The notes: generated by a model from the sequence alone, not told the origin. A stretch of 64,000 nt of DNA from Pseudobacteriovorax sp. (GCA_013215145.1 JABSRP010000012.1:186001-250000); one strand, 5' to 3'. Shown: positions 9,029 through 17,970, counted from the stretch's first letter. A program made the numbers and translations.

Positions 9029-9144
9029 AGGTATTTAACCAATAAAAAAACAAGGAGGTGGCACCTAAATATTCAATCAAACATAAGGTTAGTGCTGTTT
9101 GTAGTTTTTTAATAGTTGATTTTAATAAGAAATCTAAGGAGTTT

Positions 9145-10053
9145 ATGATGAAAACCATACCAGCTGTCTGTCTCGCTCTTCTAATGGCATCTTGCGGCAA
9201 TAACTCGGACAGTCAAGATCCGAAAAATATCGAAACAACGGAAACAGAAACTGGCATTGAAGGTACCGATAATTCTGAAAACCCTAATCTGTCGGAAGTG
9301 ACTCCTTCGGATACCACTGTCACATCGGAACCTAGGCTTGTCACGCTAACGTTTCAGCCTAAAATCGATGGAGAAACCGTTGCCTGCTCTACCATTGCTG
9401 ACTCTACATTTGCTAGCAATATTAGGTTTTTTGTCTCAAATTTACAATTGATTGGCACCTCGGCTCCTGTGGTTGTCGATCTAGTTTTGGAATCAGATTA
9501 CAGCAATCTTCAGTATCTGGACGAGACCGGCAATAGCCTGGCCTTGATTAAACTGGTAGATCAATCATGTGAGGATGAGGAAGCCCAGATTTCTAGCATG
9601 GCGACGATTACTTTTGAAACTGATATTGCTGATCTTACTGGCCTGAGTTTTAACCTTGGTCTTCCATATCAGCCATTTGCCAGCGAGTTGTCAAGTGTAC
9701 CGGCTCCTATGGCTCCAAGTGATATGGGATGGATGTGGTCACATTTTCCTGCCAATATCCAAATGGATCTTCGCAGTAGCGGTGGTGTCAACAAAACATT
9801 TAATCAGCTCATCAGTGCTACAAAGAATGAGATCAGTTTAGATCTAACTGCCGAGACCGGAGCTACCGAAATCGTGATCGATTTGAATCTTGACAAGATG
9901 TTTGACAGCAGTGCCGACGAGTTTGTCGAGGGAATGGAATCGGCGTGCTTTAATCAGACAAATCTACCTACTGATGCGTCTCCCACCTGTTTGGGGGCAG
10001 CGAAAGCTCTTGGTTTCACAGGTACGCAAACCGTTTTCTCCGTAAGTAATTAG
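9145..10053 (+). CDS. mbnP: MbnP family lipoprotein (second, divergent copy)
   Basis: Lipoprotein with lipobox MASC (after MMKTIPAVCLALL), a long Thr/Glu/Ser linker and an MbnP-like domain: VTLTFQPKIDG, NIRFFVSNLQLIG, GLSFNLGLP, and MGWMWSHFP in the place of the Trp segment of copy one. Cys residues in VACST, QSCEDE, ESACFN and PTCLG keep the four-Cys character. The start at 9145 is chosen from AAGGA just upstream and the signal peptide; an in-frame GTG at 9058 would bury the signal. Identity to copy one looks low by eye, so the duplication is old or the copy was acquired separately. Partner gene follows after 8 bases. Confidence 0.82.
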   Translation: MMKTIPAVCLALLMASCGNNSDSQDPKNIETTETETGIEGTDNSENPNLSEVTPSDTTVTSEPRLVTLTFQPKIDGETVACSTIADSTFASNIRFFVSNLQLIGTSAPVVVDLVLESDYSNLQYLDETGNSLALIKLVDQSCEDEEAQISSMATITFETDIADLTGLSFNLGLPYQPFASELSSVPAPMAPSDMGWMWSHFPANIQMDLRSSGGVNKTFNQLISATKNEISLDLTAETGATEIVIDLNLDKMFDSSADEFVEGMESACFNQTNLPTDASPTCLGAAKALGFTGTQTVFSVSN

Positions 10054-10061
10054 TAAGTAAA

Positions 10062-11261
10062 ATGGGTGATAGATTGAAACAATTGTGTCTGGTTGTTAGC
10101 TTCGTTATGGTTTTTGTGGTATCCGCCTGTAAAGGTGAGGATGATGCGACTACGAGTCAACAAATACTGCGAGATCAGGTCTGGAGTCATATTCAGTTCA
10201 CAGAGTCTGAGGCTAGCTATAAGGAAAGGCTATCACCCTCTCTACTTGCATTGCATACAAGTAACAGCAATGTTCTGCAAAATAAAATCCCGGAAAACTA
10301 TCCTGAGCCGTACCTCCCCTATGGACAATTAGTCGATCGGAACATAGACCCTGGCCTGGCTTATCAGCCCTTCTTGTCCCAAGAACTTATAGAGCTGGGG
10401 GAACGGCTATTTTTTGATCCCGTTTTGTCTTTCAGCCCGAGCCCCGACCGGGACGGGACTGTATCTTGCTCAAGTTGTCATGCGATGGATAAGGCCTTCT
10501 CTGATGACAGATCTCTTTCCGTAGGGATTGAAGGCGATAAAACCCGACATAACTCTCCGAGTCTGATTAATGTCGGCTATCAGTCAAATTTAACCTGGTC
10601 CCCTCTGTTCCTTCCTATTCTGGAGAAACAGGCAGAAATTCCACTTTTTGGAGATGACCCGATAGAAATGGGTTTGAGGGGAAAGGAATTAGTTTTACAA
10701 GAGCGGTTACGCGACAGTGCAGAAGACTACGACAGTCTTTTTTCCGCGGCGTTTCCTCAGCAGGAACTACTGTGGCTTGATGCTCCATTATTTAATTATG
10801 ATGCCATTACACTGGCGTTAGGCGCTTATCAACGCAGTTTGATCCAGTTTGATAGTCCATTCGATCAGTGGCTTGTTGGAGATGATGGAGCTTTAACGGA
10901 GACGCAAAGAATGGGACTGGAGTTATTCTTTGGCTTTAGGCAACTAGAAAGTGGCGTGAGCATGAACTGTAGCGATTGTCATGCCGGTTTTATGCTGAGT
11001 GATTCCTTTCAATATGTAAGGGGGGATGAATTTTACTGGAATCAGGAGTTCTATATATCCGACCTCTCTGGACCGGATGGCTTCAAAGCACCGAGTTTAA
11101 GACAGATATCTCTGACAGCGCCTTATGGAGCTTTTGGGAATATGCTAGACCTTTCGCAAGTGATCGAGTTCTATGCCAGTGGAAAACGTCATAATCTTGA
11201 CGGTTTTGTCGTGGACGATAGGGAAAAACAGTTGTTAGAAAGCTTTCTAGAGGCTCTGTAG
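10062..11261 (+). CDS. mbnH: MbnH-like di-heme enzyme (second copy, altered active-site motif)
   Basis: Predicted lipoprotein (VSAC, C23) of 399 residues with CSSCH (136-140) and CSDCH (303-307) heme motifs and the overall MauG/MbnH layout, including RHNSPSLINVGY, IPLFGDDPIEMGL and a C-terminal EFYASGKRHN matching EFYSAGGRN of copy one. The stretch that reads TAPYMHDG in copy one reads TAPYGAFG here (about 352-359), so the Met-His of that motif is gone. Family knowledge places this motif near the axial side of the second heme, so its chemistry may differ. A hairpin with a T-run follows the gene and ends the operon. Confidence 0.82.
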   Translation: MGDRLKQLCLVVSFVMVFVVSACKGEDDATTSQQILRDQVWSHIQFTESEASYKERLSPSLLALHTSNSNVLQNKIPENYPEPYLPYGQLVDRNIDPGLAYQPFLSQELIELGERLFFDPVLSFSPSPDRDGTVSCSSCHAMDKAFSDDRSLSVGIEGDKTRHNSPSLINVGYQSNLTWSPLFLPILEKQAEIPLFGDDPIEMGLRGKELVLQERLRDSAEDYDSLFSAAFPQQELLWLDAPLFNYDAITLALGAYQRSLIQFDSPFDQWLVGDDGALTETQRMGLELFFGFRQLESGVSMNCSDCHAGFMLSDSFQYVRGDEFYWNQEFYISDLSGPDGFKAPSLRQISLTAPYGAFGNMLDLSQVIEFYASGKRHNLDGFVVDDREKQLLESFLEAL

Positions 11262-11296
11262 GTGCGGAGCTACTCCATTAGCTACAGTGATATTTA

Positions 11297-11326
11297 GGGA
11301 CTCGATTCACACCTAGTCCTTTTTTT
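11297..11326 (+). terminator. Rho-independent terminator after the second MbnH gene
   Basis: GGACT/AGTCC stem with a 12-base loop followed by seven or more T (11319-11326), 36 bases after the stop at 11261. Confidence 0.6.
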
Positions 11327-11383
11327 CTGTCAGGTGAAGAGAGAGGCTTATGCGAGTAGAGAAGCGATCTTGTGATCGCTCGG

Positions 11384-12121
11384 CTATTTATAGCTTCCGA
11401 AATTACAAAATGATCCCCCGTCTATTCTGTAATCTAGGCGGACAAAAGTTTCCCTTGTCATAGAGCTTGTTTCGTAACGCCATTTTTCGATGGCCTTGAT
11501 GGAGGCCTTGTCAAAAACTCCTTTTGGGTAGGCATCGATCACCTTAATCTGGTCTGTGGTTCCGTCTGGTAAAACCTTAAAAGCGACGATGTTGGTCCCC
11601 TCTATTCTTTTCATGGCAGCTTGTTTGGGCATACTGGGATTGATCCTGCGGACTGGAATCGGGTCTGGTAAATCGCTAGATTCATAGCCCAAATCCTTTG
11701 GTTGAGACACTCGATAGATCGAGAACTTTGATTTGGGGTCATGAAGGACCGCATCCACTTTACCTGTTTTCCGATAGATATAAACAATGCGCCCATTTTT
11801 TTCGGGAATGTCTGTGTTGAATGTCCATCGTTTTACGGCCTCTAAGCTATATTTTTCGAGTTCACTGTTTGAGCTGTCAGTAAGCTTAGCTTCCATCACC
11901 TTGCCTTCAGCATCGACTTTAAAGTCCACTTGGTGAAAAACACAGTTGACGCTGAATAGTTTTTTGCTTGGTTTAATAGCAAAGTCTGACCATTGGAAAT
12001 CCACATAATACTGAGATGTTGGGACTAGTGTTTGATTGTGAGAGAAGACTTTTATTGGTGTTTTAGTTGTCGCGCAGGATGAGGTGATCAGTACTATGCC
12101 TAATAAAGCTGTATGTTTCAT
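11384..12121 (-). CDS. Lipoprotein with two TonB C-terminal-like domains
   Basis: Product of 245 residues with a lipobox ending in C16 (TSSC). Two stretches resemble the TonB C-terminal fold: about 60-100 (VDFKVDAEGKVMEAKL followed by SLEAVKRWTF) and about 160-235 (INPSMPKQAAMKRIEG, FKVLPDGTTDQIKVID, KASIKAIEKWRYE). Normal TonB has one such domain, an N-terminal inner-membrane anchor and a Pro-rich spacer; this protein has none of the last two and is lipid-anchored instead. It cannot act as a standard energy transducer with ExbBD. It stands alone between two convergent/divergent neighbours; role unknown. Confidence 0.75.
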   Translation of the reverse strand: MKHTALLGIVLITSSCATTKTPIKVFSHNQTLVPTSQYYVDFQWSDFAIKPSKKLFSVNCVFHQVDFKVDAEGKVMEAKLTDSSNSELEKYSLEAVKRWTFNTDIPEKNGRIVYIYRKTGKVDAVLHDPKSKFSIYRVSQPKDLGYESSDLPDPIPVRRINPSMPKQAAMKRIEGTNIVAFKVLPDGTTDQIKVIDAYPKGVFDKASIKAIEKWRYETSSMTRETFVRLDYRIDGGSFCNFGSYK

Positions 12122-12359
12122 GTTTGGTCCTTAGGTTTGGATTTTTATCGGTCTGTCTATCGACATGTATTTCTATCAGTCAATTTAACAGTGTATTTAG
12201 CATAGCTCTTCACCATTGCAAGCTAGTTTTTAGTGGTTTTGACTATAGTTGCTTTGCTGTGTGGATTATTTGCTAAGCCTTCTATGGAGTGATGGAACCA
12301 CTGTAGGCGTAGAGAGACAGGATGAAGCATAACAGATGAATAGTTCTTAAGGAAGCATT

Positions 12360-12379
12360 AATTGCAAATATATGCAATT
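12360..12379. promoter_or_regulatory. Candidate Zur-type operator A (palindrome)
   Basis: AATTGCAAATATATGCAATT, a 20-bp palindrome with mismatch only at the centre, about 85 bases upstream of the metalloprotease gene. The core TGCAAAT-N3-TGCA recurs at 14943-14956 and 22522-22535. See those entries. Confidence 0.5.
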
Positions 12380-12463
12380 GGACTGACTATGTTCCGATGG
12401 TTTCAGCAGCTCGCAAGAGTCTGATTGGCGAAACATCCTACCAAAAGTTCAGAAAGGGAAATT

Positions 12464-13348
12464 ATGAATGTAAAACGCGCTTTGCTTGGAATGACCTCGT
12501 TGGCGTTGTCTGGAATGGCCTTTGGTCACTTTCCAGATAACGATGCACATCTGTACGATAGTCTTGCTTTAAGGACTGGCATAACGGAAGCCGATTTCAA
12601 TGAGGCGATTGATGCGGTGGAAGCCTTTTATCGTCCACTGTATTCTGAAGCCTATGGAGCTAGGCTTAGGATTAATCGTTTCTGGTCCAACAGTACCGTA
12701 AATGCCAGTGCTAGTAAATCTGGTAGCACGTGGACGGTGAATATGTACGGGGGGCTTGCTCGCCGGGCAGAAGTGACGAAGGATGGTTTTTCCATGGTGC
12801 TTTGTCATGAAGTCGGTCATCACGTGGGTGGTTATCCCTATTACTCAGGTAGGTGGGCTGCTGCCGAAGGGCAAGCTGATTATTTCACTACGCTGACTTG
12901 TGCTCGAGAGCTTTGGCGAGACGACATTGAGCTTAACGCCAGCTTCCGAGAAACTGCTGACGAATTCGCCAAAGATCTATGTGATCAGGTATGGGCTGTA
13001 GAAGATGACCAAAATCTTTGCTATCGGGCGATGATGGCAGGAAAGTCTTTGGGCGATCTATTGTCCAATCTAGGAGGCACGGAAGCTAACTTTGATACGC
13101 CCGACCCCAATATCGTGAGTAGAACGGCTACTCGTCATCCCGTGGGACAATGTCGCCTGGACACCTATATGGCCGGCGCTCTTTGTACTAAAGACTGGGA
13201 ACCATCTCTCATCCCAGGAATCGAAGGGCGGAATACTGTTGCCTCAGAAGAGCGAACCCTTCCCTATTCTTGTATGAGAAGCCAAGGCTTTGAGGGTTAT
13301 ACTGAAGGTGCAAGGCCTACTTGTTGGTTCAAAGCCGTCATTAACTAA
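12464..13348 (+). CDS. Secreted zinc metalloprotease-like protein (HExxH)
   Basis: Predicted 294 residues with signal peptide (cleavage after GMAFG near residue 21). The zinc site HEVGHH begins at H115 (HExxH = 115-119) within CHEVGHHVGG, and a downstream AAEGQADYF (E135) supplies a plausible third ligand, as in M48-like gluzincins. Eight or more Cys in the mature part suggest disulphides. The start at 12464 is chosen from GAAAGGGA upstream and the signal peptide; an in-frame TTG at 12425 is less likely. Substrate unknown. A 20-bp palindrome of the candidate Zur family lies upstream, which would fit a zinc enzyme under zinc control. Confidence 0.75.
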   Translation: MNVKRALLGMTSLALSGMAFGHFPDNDAHLYDSLALRTGITEADFNEAIDAVEAFYRPLYSEAYGARLRINRFWSNSTVNASASKSGSTWTVNMYGGLARRAEVTKDGFSMVLCHEVGHHVGGYPYYSGRWAAAEGQADYFTTLTCARELWRDDIELNASFRETADEFAKDLCDQVWAVEDDQNLCYRAMMAGKSLGDLLSNLGGTEANFDTPDPNIVSRTATRHPVGQCRLDTYMAGALCTKDWEPSLIPGIEGRNTVASEERTLPYSCMRSQGFEGYTEGARPTCWFKAVIN

Positions 13349-13357
13349 AGTCACTGA

Positions 13358-13382
13358 GAAAAGATCCCCCCATTGAGGGGGG
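13358..13382 (-). terminator. Terminator-like C6/G6 hairpin after the COG0523 gene
   Basis: GGGGGG (13377-13382) and CCCCCC (13366-13371) around a five-base loop; read on the minus strand the stem is followed by GATCTTTTC. It lies 22 bases beyond the stop of the GTPase gene and could also serve the convergent protease gene. Confidence 0.55.
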
Positions 13383-13404
13383 CTAATGGCTCAACCCAAC
13401 GGGA

Positions 13405-14703
13405 TTATTGAGTTGAGATAGAGTCGAAGGATTTGCCTTGCTGCCTTAGGGCAATTTCGAACTGATCGGTAATCTCCTGCATTTTTCCCCATTGCGGAAA
13501 TGGATCAGTATAGTGACGCCAACTCGCTTTGTTTTCGATTTCTTCTGCGGTAAGCTGAGCCTGATCTAACCTAAGTTTCAGCTGCTCTTCATCAAAATTA
13601 CAGCCGATGAATACCAACTCGTTGCGACGATCGCCGAAGGTTTCATCCCAAATATTCAGTAACCAATCATAGAATTCTTTGTTTGATTCTGGAGGGCGCT
13701 TTTCGGGTGGTATCGAAGCCCACCAGATTCCAGCTTTTTCACAGGACAGCCGTTTTCCTGCTAAAGACATAAGGATAGAGATGGCGGGCTGACTTGCGAG
13801 CCAGAAAAATCCTTTTGCTCGGATCACACCTTCCAATAACTCCTCGTCGGCAAACAGCTCTGCGAGTCTTTCGGGGTGGAAGGGTTTTCGTGTTTGGTAG
13901 GAAATGCTTTTGACCCCGTACTCATCAAGCTCAGATAGCTCCTCGCCACGCAGAACTTTAAGCCAGCCAGGCGATTGCTGAGCTTTTTCCAGGCTAAACC
14001 GACCAGTGTTGAGGACTTCGGCTACGGGCACATCAGCGTTGATAGACCTTATGATATTGGCGTCCGTGTTGAGGCCACGGATGATGCCTTCAATACGGCG
14101 TTGGTCTTCCTGATCAATAAGGTCAATCTTGTTTAACAAAATCACATCGGCAAATTCGATTTGTTCGTTGATGAGGTTGACCAGCATACGGCTGTCGTCA
14201 TCCCCCAGAGCCATGTCTTTATCTCTGAGGCTGGAATGGCTATTCCAGTACTCCTCAAAAGTACTACAGTCTACTACTGTGACCATAGTATCTAAGCGCG
14301 CGTGGTGAGATAGGCTTTTTCCATCCTCAGCCTCGAATTCGAAGGTTTCCGCAACGGGCTGTGGTTCAGAGATCCCGGTGGACTCGATGAGTAGGTAATC
14401 AAAGTTCTTCGATTTTGCCAGAGCCTCAACTTCAGTGAGTAGGTCTTCTCTCAGGGTGCAACATATACAACCGTTCGACATTTCCACAAGCTTTTCATCG
14501 GTCCTTCTTAGTTCCATCCCTTTGCTGGCAACTAAATTGGCGTCGATATTGATTTCACTCATATCGTTGACGATGACCGCGACTTTCAGTCCCTCTTGGT
14601 TGGTGAGTATGTGATTCATTAGAGTTGTCTTGCCTGACCCTAAAAAGCCAGATAGGACGGAAACCGGTAAGCGATCATCATTGGCTATTGCCTTGTCACC
14701 CAT
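13405..14703 (-). CDS. COG0523 (CobW/YjiA/ZigA-type) GTPase metallochaperone
   Basis: G3E-family GTPase of 432 residues. Walker [10 protein letters not shown] (19-27), the metal-binding CxCC motif NGCICC (79-82), ESTGISEP switch region and the NKID base motif are all present; a CobW C-terminal domain follows (from about residue 280) with a W-rich end. Such proteins load or chaperone zinc (or cobalt/nickel). Start 14703 is chosen because AAAGGAG lies 9 bases upstream; an upstream in-frame ATG at 14745 overlaps the preceding gene. It is the second gene after the small ORF at 14717-14929 and shares its promoter and candidate Zur operator, pointing to the zinc-starvation ZigA type. Confidence 0.9.
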   Translation of the reverse strand: MGDKAIANDDRLPVSVLSGFLGSGKTTLMNHILTNQEGLKVAVIVNDMSEINIDANLVASKGMELRRTDEKLVEMSNGCICCTLREDLLTEVEALAKSKNFDYLLIESTGISEPQPVAETFEFEAEDGKSLSHHARLDTMVTVVDCSTFEEYWNSHSSLRDKDMALGDDDSRMLVNLINEQIEFADVILLNKIDLIDQEDQRRIEGIIRGLNTDANIIRSINADVPVAEVLNTGRFSLEKAQQSPGWLKVLRGEELSELDEYGVKSISYQTRKPFHPERLAELFADEELLEGVIRAKGFFWLASQPAISILMSLAGKRLSCEKAGIWWASIPPEKRPPESNKEFYDWLLNIWDETFGDRRNELVFIGCNFDEEQLKLRLDQAQLTAEEIENKASWRHYTDPFPQWGKMQEITDQFEIALRQQGKSFDSISTQ

Positions 14704-14716
14704 GAAAGAACTCCTT

Positions 14717-14929
14717 TCAGCCAAGCTCCTTAGCGGCTTGCTCAAACCATGATACTACTTGGGAAAGATGCTGATCTCCATACATCTTTTTGAACTGCGA
14801 TGCGTAGTGAGAGGACCCTTCTTTAAGATCCTTTAGTCTTTCCTGACAAAAAGCGGATGTTATTTTGATCTGGCAACGCACTTCGATGCATTCCCGCCAC
14901 TCTGAATAGGTCGTCGGTACAAGATTCAT
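14717..14929 (-). CDS. Small conserved-looking protein, first gene of the GTPase operon
   Basis: Seventy residues, no signal or membrane segment; begins [19 protein letters not shown] and ends [18 protein letters not shown] lies 9 bases before the ATG. The GTPase start is 13 bases beyond its stop. The operator and promoter upstream are positioned for this ORF, which argues it is real. I recall small proteins of this kind next to ZigA-type GTPases but cannot name the family. Two Cys (C14, C19) spaced by four residues might bind metal. Confidence 0.65.
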   Translation of the reverse strand: MNLVPTTYSEWRECIEVRCQIKITSAFCQERLKDLKEGSSHYASQFKKMYGDQHLSQVVSWFEQAAKELG

Positions 14930-14940
14930 AGTATGTCCTT

Positions 14941-14956
14941 ATTGCAAATAGTTGCG
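14941..14956 (-). promoter_or_regulatory. Candidate Zur-type operator B
   Basis: ATTGCAAATAGTTGCG on the plus strand matches the TGCAAAT-N3-TGCA core of operators A and C. It lies 7 bases downstream of the predicted -10 and 12 bases before the start codon of the small ORF, so a repressor bound here would block transcription start. Confidence 0.5.
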
Positions 14957-14962
14957 TTTAAA

Positions 14963-14990
14963 ATATTAGTGGTATACCCTCGGTTGTCAA
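14963..14990 (-). promoter_or_regulatory. Sigma70-type promoter of the GTPase operon
   Basis: On the minus strand TTGACA (14985-14990) and TAATAT (14963-14968) separated by 16 bases, just upstream of candidate operator B and of the start at 14929. The rest of 14991-15312 is AT-rich with no further gene I can support. Confidence 0.5.
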
Positions 14991-15312
14991 GACGTTTCAT
15001 TGAATTCAACATCCTTCGGCCATGCACTTTTATCGTCGATCGCGAAATACTCTATTTGACTGGGAAGGCATCAGACAATGAGGTGTTCCTTTTCAGATTT
15101 TAATGGGTGTATTTACTTGTTAATTGCTGATACGCCATATTATATCTCTCTAGTAACGAGTCATAATCCCACTGATGTTTAATTGATCCGATTTCAGCGG
15201 TCTCATTATATAAAAAAAATTAGTAAATACAGAATATTAGAATATAAAGCTCCAGGATATATTGGCTAAACCGAGATGGTTTTGTCATGTAATAATTTCT
15301 TTGAGTTTACGA

Positions 15313-16476
15313 ATGAAAAAACTGATCAAACTGACAGTATTTAGTGTATTAGCATTTTTACTCCCTGTAGAGGTTTGTCTCGCAAACGATATCCAGAAAC
15401 AGATTGAAGGGATGAAGAAGCGAGAGTCTAAACTGGGTAAGAAATTGGCGAAAGTATCTGGATTTGACAATAAAATCGCCTTAAAAATACCCTCCAAAGC
15501 AAAGATTAAAACGGAACAATCACAAGGATTTTTCCAGTTTCCCGTTAGTATTGGGTCTGATCTTCCAGTCACCTGTCAGGTGTATGAATCACCCGTGAGC
15601 CTTGGATCTTTTTTGCAGCAGATTTACGGAAACTTGGAAAAGCAGAAGTTTCAAAAATCTCTGCCGCAGAATACTGAAGTGTTCAAGGTAGGAGATAAAA
15701 ATGCATTAAGATTTTCCTTCGAATACGTAACCCCAAAAAAACAGCTGGGATCAATGAAGGTGGCTTATGGAGTCATTGGCCTAGATGCAAGAATGATATG
15801 CTTTCACGATGAGTTGGGTTATCAAAAAACTTTCGATAAGTTATTCAAACGGATTTTAAAGGGTACTTCGTTGAAAGAAGACTTTGAGTTGGTACGAAGT
15901 GACCTTTACAAAACAGAGGTTAATGGGCTGGCAGTTGGATTTTCTTTGATGAGCTTTTACAAAGGGGCAAATGGTACCCTAGTCGAGGCAAGTACCGGGT
16001 TTAATCAGTTTCCTCGATCAAAAACAGATGTGATGATGCAGGCTTCTAATTCAGCAAAAATCTTTCACGAAAATAAACTTATTCAGGGAATCTTTGCAGC
16101 GGATCAAGGAGGGATGAATACTCATCAAATCGATTTAAGTGTGGATGATAAAGGTGCCTACCTGATTAAAGGTACCTATCAAGGCGAGCCTGTGAACAAA
16201 ACACTAAAGTCTAAGGAGCCGATACAGCCGGAGACCCTTAGAGCTAGTATCATAAAGACACTAAAAAAGCCAAAGGTGTTTTACGATTATTCTCCTGAAA
16301 TAGATCCTGTCGCAGTGATTAAGTATCAAGTGAAACCTAAGGGGAAAAAGCAATTCGAAGCGCAACTTGATAAAGTCAAGTTTAACGTAAAAATTCAAAA
16401 TAATGGCTTTATGGATTCCATGAATATGAAAATGGGCTCTGCGACGTTTACTCAAACACTGGTGAGCCGTGATTAA
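15313..16476 (+). CDS. Secreted/periplasmic protein of unknown function, paired with a transglutaminase-like gene
   Basis: About 387 residues with a signal peptide (MKKLIKLTVFSVLAFLLPVEVCLA, then NDIQKQ). The mature protein is Lys-rich with an early basic helix KKRESKLGKKLAK and no motif that I recognise; cysteines are few. Start taken at 15313 from the signal peptide; the upstream in-frame codons from 15262 give no membrane signal. Its last 8 bases overlap the next gene's GTG start, so the two are translationally coupled and probably act together. Family unknown. Confidence 0.7.
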   Translation: MKKLIKLTVFSVLAFLLPVEVCLANDIQKQIEGMKKRESKLGKKLAKVSGFDNKIALKIPSKAKIKTEQSQGFFQFPVSIGSDLPVTCQVYESPVSLGSFLQQIYGNLEKQKFQKSLPQNTEVFKVGDKNALRFSFEYVTPKKQLGSMKVAYGVIGLDARMICFHDELGYQKTFDKLFKRILKGTSLKEDFELVRSDLYKTEVNGLAVGFSLMSFYKGANGTLVEASTGFNQFPRSKTDVMMQASNSAKIFHENKLIQGIFAADQGGMNTHQIDLSVDDKGAYLIKGTYQGEPVNKTLKSKEPIQPETLRASIIKTLKKPKVFYDYSPEIDPVAVIKYQVKPKGKKQFEAQLDKVKFNVKIQNNGFMDSMNMKMGSATFTQTLVSRD

Positions 16477-17197
16477 ATACATTAGCTTTTTTCTTCAAAT
16501 TTTATGTCTTAGTACCTCTGGAGTAGCCGAGGAATCAATTTTTCTTGGGAGTATTCCTATGAAGATCATAAAAGATAAGTCCTCTCGGGTGGAGATAAAA
16601 CTAAATGATCCATTTCTTGTTGCCGGGCTCTGGAAAAAAATGGGTTTTAAATATGAGCAGAAAGCGGGTAGTCTGACTTATTTTCTCGGTCAAAAAGTAG
16701 GCAAGTTTCCTTTTGCAACAAAGGCTCAACCGTCAACGTTTTTGGTGAATTATGAGTCTACTGAAGTGAAGGGATATCTTAAAGGTCTACCAAAATTCAG
16801 AAACTCATCAAATGTCGAAGGCTATCTGCATAAGCATTTTAAGAAGTCCTATTCCTACGGTTTTTTAAGGGCTAGCGAAGTGGTCGAGGCTAATCAGGGT
16901 GATTGCACTGAGCACTCAGTCCTGTTTAGTGCCATCAATCGCAACCGAGGTGTACCCACCCGCATCATTCATGGTATCTTTGTTGATCTAAAAACGAGAA
17001 AAGCCTTTGGTCATGCATGGAATATGGCATATGAAAATGGTAAGTGGGCAGTCTTTGATGCAGCCTTGGGAGCTTATGCAAAAAACGGGTTCTATCTCCC
17101 TCTCCTTTATATCGATCGCGAGGATATGGGCTACAAACGACCTCTCACTATGGATACGTTTGCGACCCTCCCGTCAGAAATTATTCTTTATCAGTAG
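16469..17197 (+). CDS. Secreted transglutaminase-like cysteine protease fold protein
   Basis: 242 residues with a signal peptide (cleavage near GVA-EES, residue 20). The transglutaminase-like core shows the Cys-His-Asp triad in order: C146 in QGDCTEHS, H182 in FGHAWN and D197 in VFDAAL. Bacterial members of this fold are usually proteases or amidases rather than cross-linkers. GTG start at 16469 overlaps the preceding gene by 8 bases. The pair may act on an envelope substrate; none is identifiable from the sequence. Confidence 0.82.
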   Translation: MIKYISFFLQILCLSTSGVAEESIFLGSIPMKIIKDKSSRVEIKLNDPFLVAGLWKKMGFKYEQKAGSLTYFLGQKVGKFPFATKAQPSTFLVNYESTEVKGYLKGLPKFRNSSNVEGYLHKHFKKSYSYGFLRASEVVEANQGDCTEHSVLFSAINRNRGVPTRIIHGIFVDLKTRKAFGHAWNMAYENGKWAVFDAALGAYAKNGFYLPLLYIDREDMGYKRPLTMDTFATLPSEIILYQ

Positions 17198-17296
17198 CCA
17201 GGACTTGGCTTAAAGCATTATCGAGTACTTGATCTATGTTGAGCTCGATGTTTCTGAAGATTTTAGGCCTCCAACCAAGGGATCTAAGAAAGTAGA

Positions 17297-17899
17297 CTAA
17301 TCTTCTTGCAATGTTGGAATGACAACTGGCTTTCCAAAATCGTCAAGCGCTACCATAGTAAACTGGCCTGATGTGCAAAGTGCCCGATCACCAGTCCTGA
17401 GGTCCTCACCTATGAGATCCACTGTGACTTTTAGTGAGGTGTTACCAACCTCTTTTACCTTGGCTAGGACCTCAACCAATTGACCAGTCTTTATCGGATT
17501 TTTAAAGTCGGTTTTGTCGGAGGATACGGTTACCATATTCCGTCGCGCATACCGCGATGCCACCATAAAAGCTGCCTTATCCATGATAGATAAGGCTTCT
17601 CCACCAAATAAGGTTCCGTAGTGATTGGTCTGAGAGGGAAATACCATCTCATACATAGTTAGGGATTTTTGTGTTTTGACTTTTTCCATGAGTGTTTCCT
17701 TGTTTAAAAGCATGGTCGACTGTTGGGACGATAAATACCTTAGGCAGTGAACACACAAACAGCTTTCAAATTCTTCCCTCAAGAAGCGGACTAAATGATT
17801 AGAAAGCTCAATTTCAATGCATTCACATTGGCCAATATTTCCCACCTTACAAATAAAAACGCGCTCGCATAGGGAGCAATGATCCGGAAGATATTTCAT
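17297..17899 (-). CDS. Cys-rich CWC domain fused to acyl-CoA thioesterase (hotdog)
   Basis: Two domains in one frame. Residues 5-56 form a Cys_rich_CWC-type module (CSLC, C18, CEC, CLCVHCL). Residues 71-200 form a YciA/ACOT-like hotdog thioesterase with NHYGTLFGGEALSIMDKAA and DFKNPIKTGQLVEV. The long start at 17899 has no good ribosome site but overlaps the stop of a 24-codon ORF (ATGA), which itself has a very strong site behind a cobalamin riboswitch. A second start at 17689 (M71) has AAGGA about 8 bases upstream and would give thioesterase alone. The gene may therefore yield two products. Known CWC proteins are usually separate; the fusion is unusual. Confidence 0.75.
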   Translation of the reverse strand: MKYLPDHCSLCERVFICKVGNIGQCECIEIELSNHLVRFLREEFESCLCVHCLRYLSSQQSTMLLNKETLMEKVKTQKSLTMYEMVFPSQTNHYGTLFGGEALSIMDKAAFMVASRYARRNMVTVSSDKTDFKNPIKTGQLVEVLAKVKEVGNTSLKVTVDLIGEDLRTGDRALCTSGQFTMVALDDFGKPVVIPTLQED

Positions 17900-17970
17900 T
17901 TGAACATGCTAAAACAGGGAATCGTGGATAAAAAGACATAGAATAGACTTACGGATCGTTCCGTAGACAT
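17896..17970 (-). CDS. 24-residue leader ORF between riboswitch and CWC-thioesterase
   Basis: ATG at 17970 has GAGGAGG at ideal distance and encodes 24 mostly hydrophobic residues (MSTERSVSLFYVF... ending CFSMFK). Its TGA overlaps the next ATG as ATGA. It is either a coupling leader or a degraded membrane protein. Its translation would be the direct target of the riboswitch. Confidence 0.55.
   Translation of the reverse strand: MSTERSVSLFYVFLSTIPCFSMFK

Noticed and set aside
5225..11261. Methanobactin biosynthesis cluster
   Set aside because: MbnP and MbnH are present but no MbnA precursor, MbnB/MbnC or MbnT receptor is seen; MbnP/MbnH pairs commonly occur without them.
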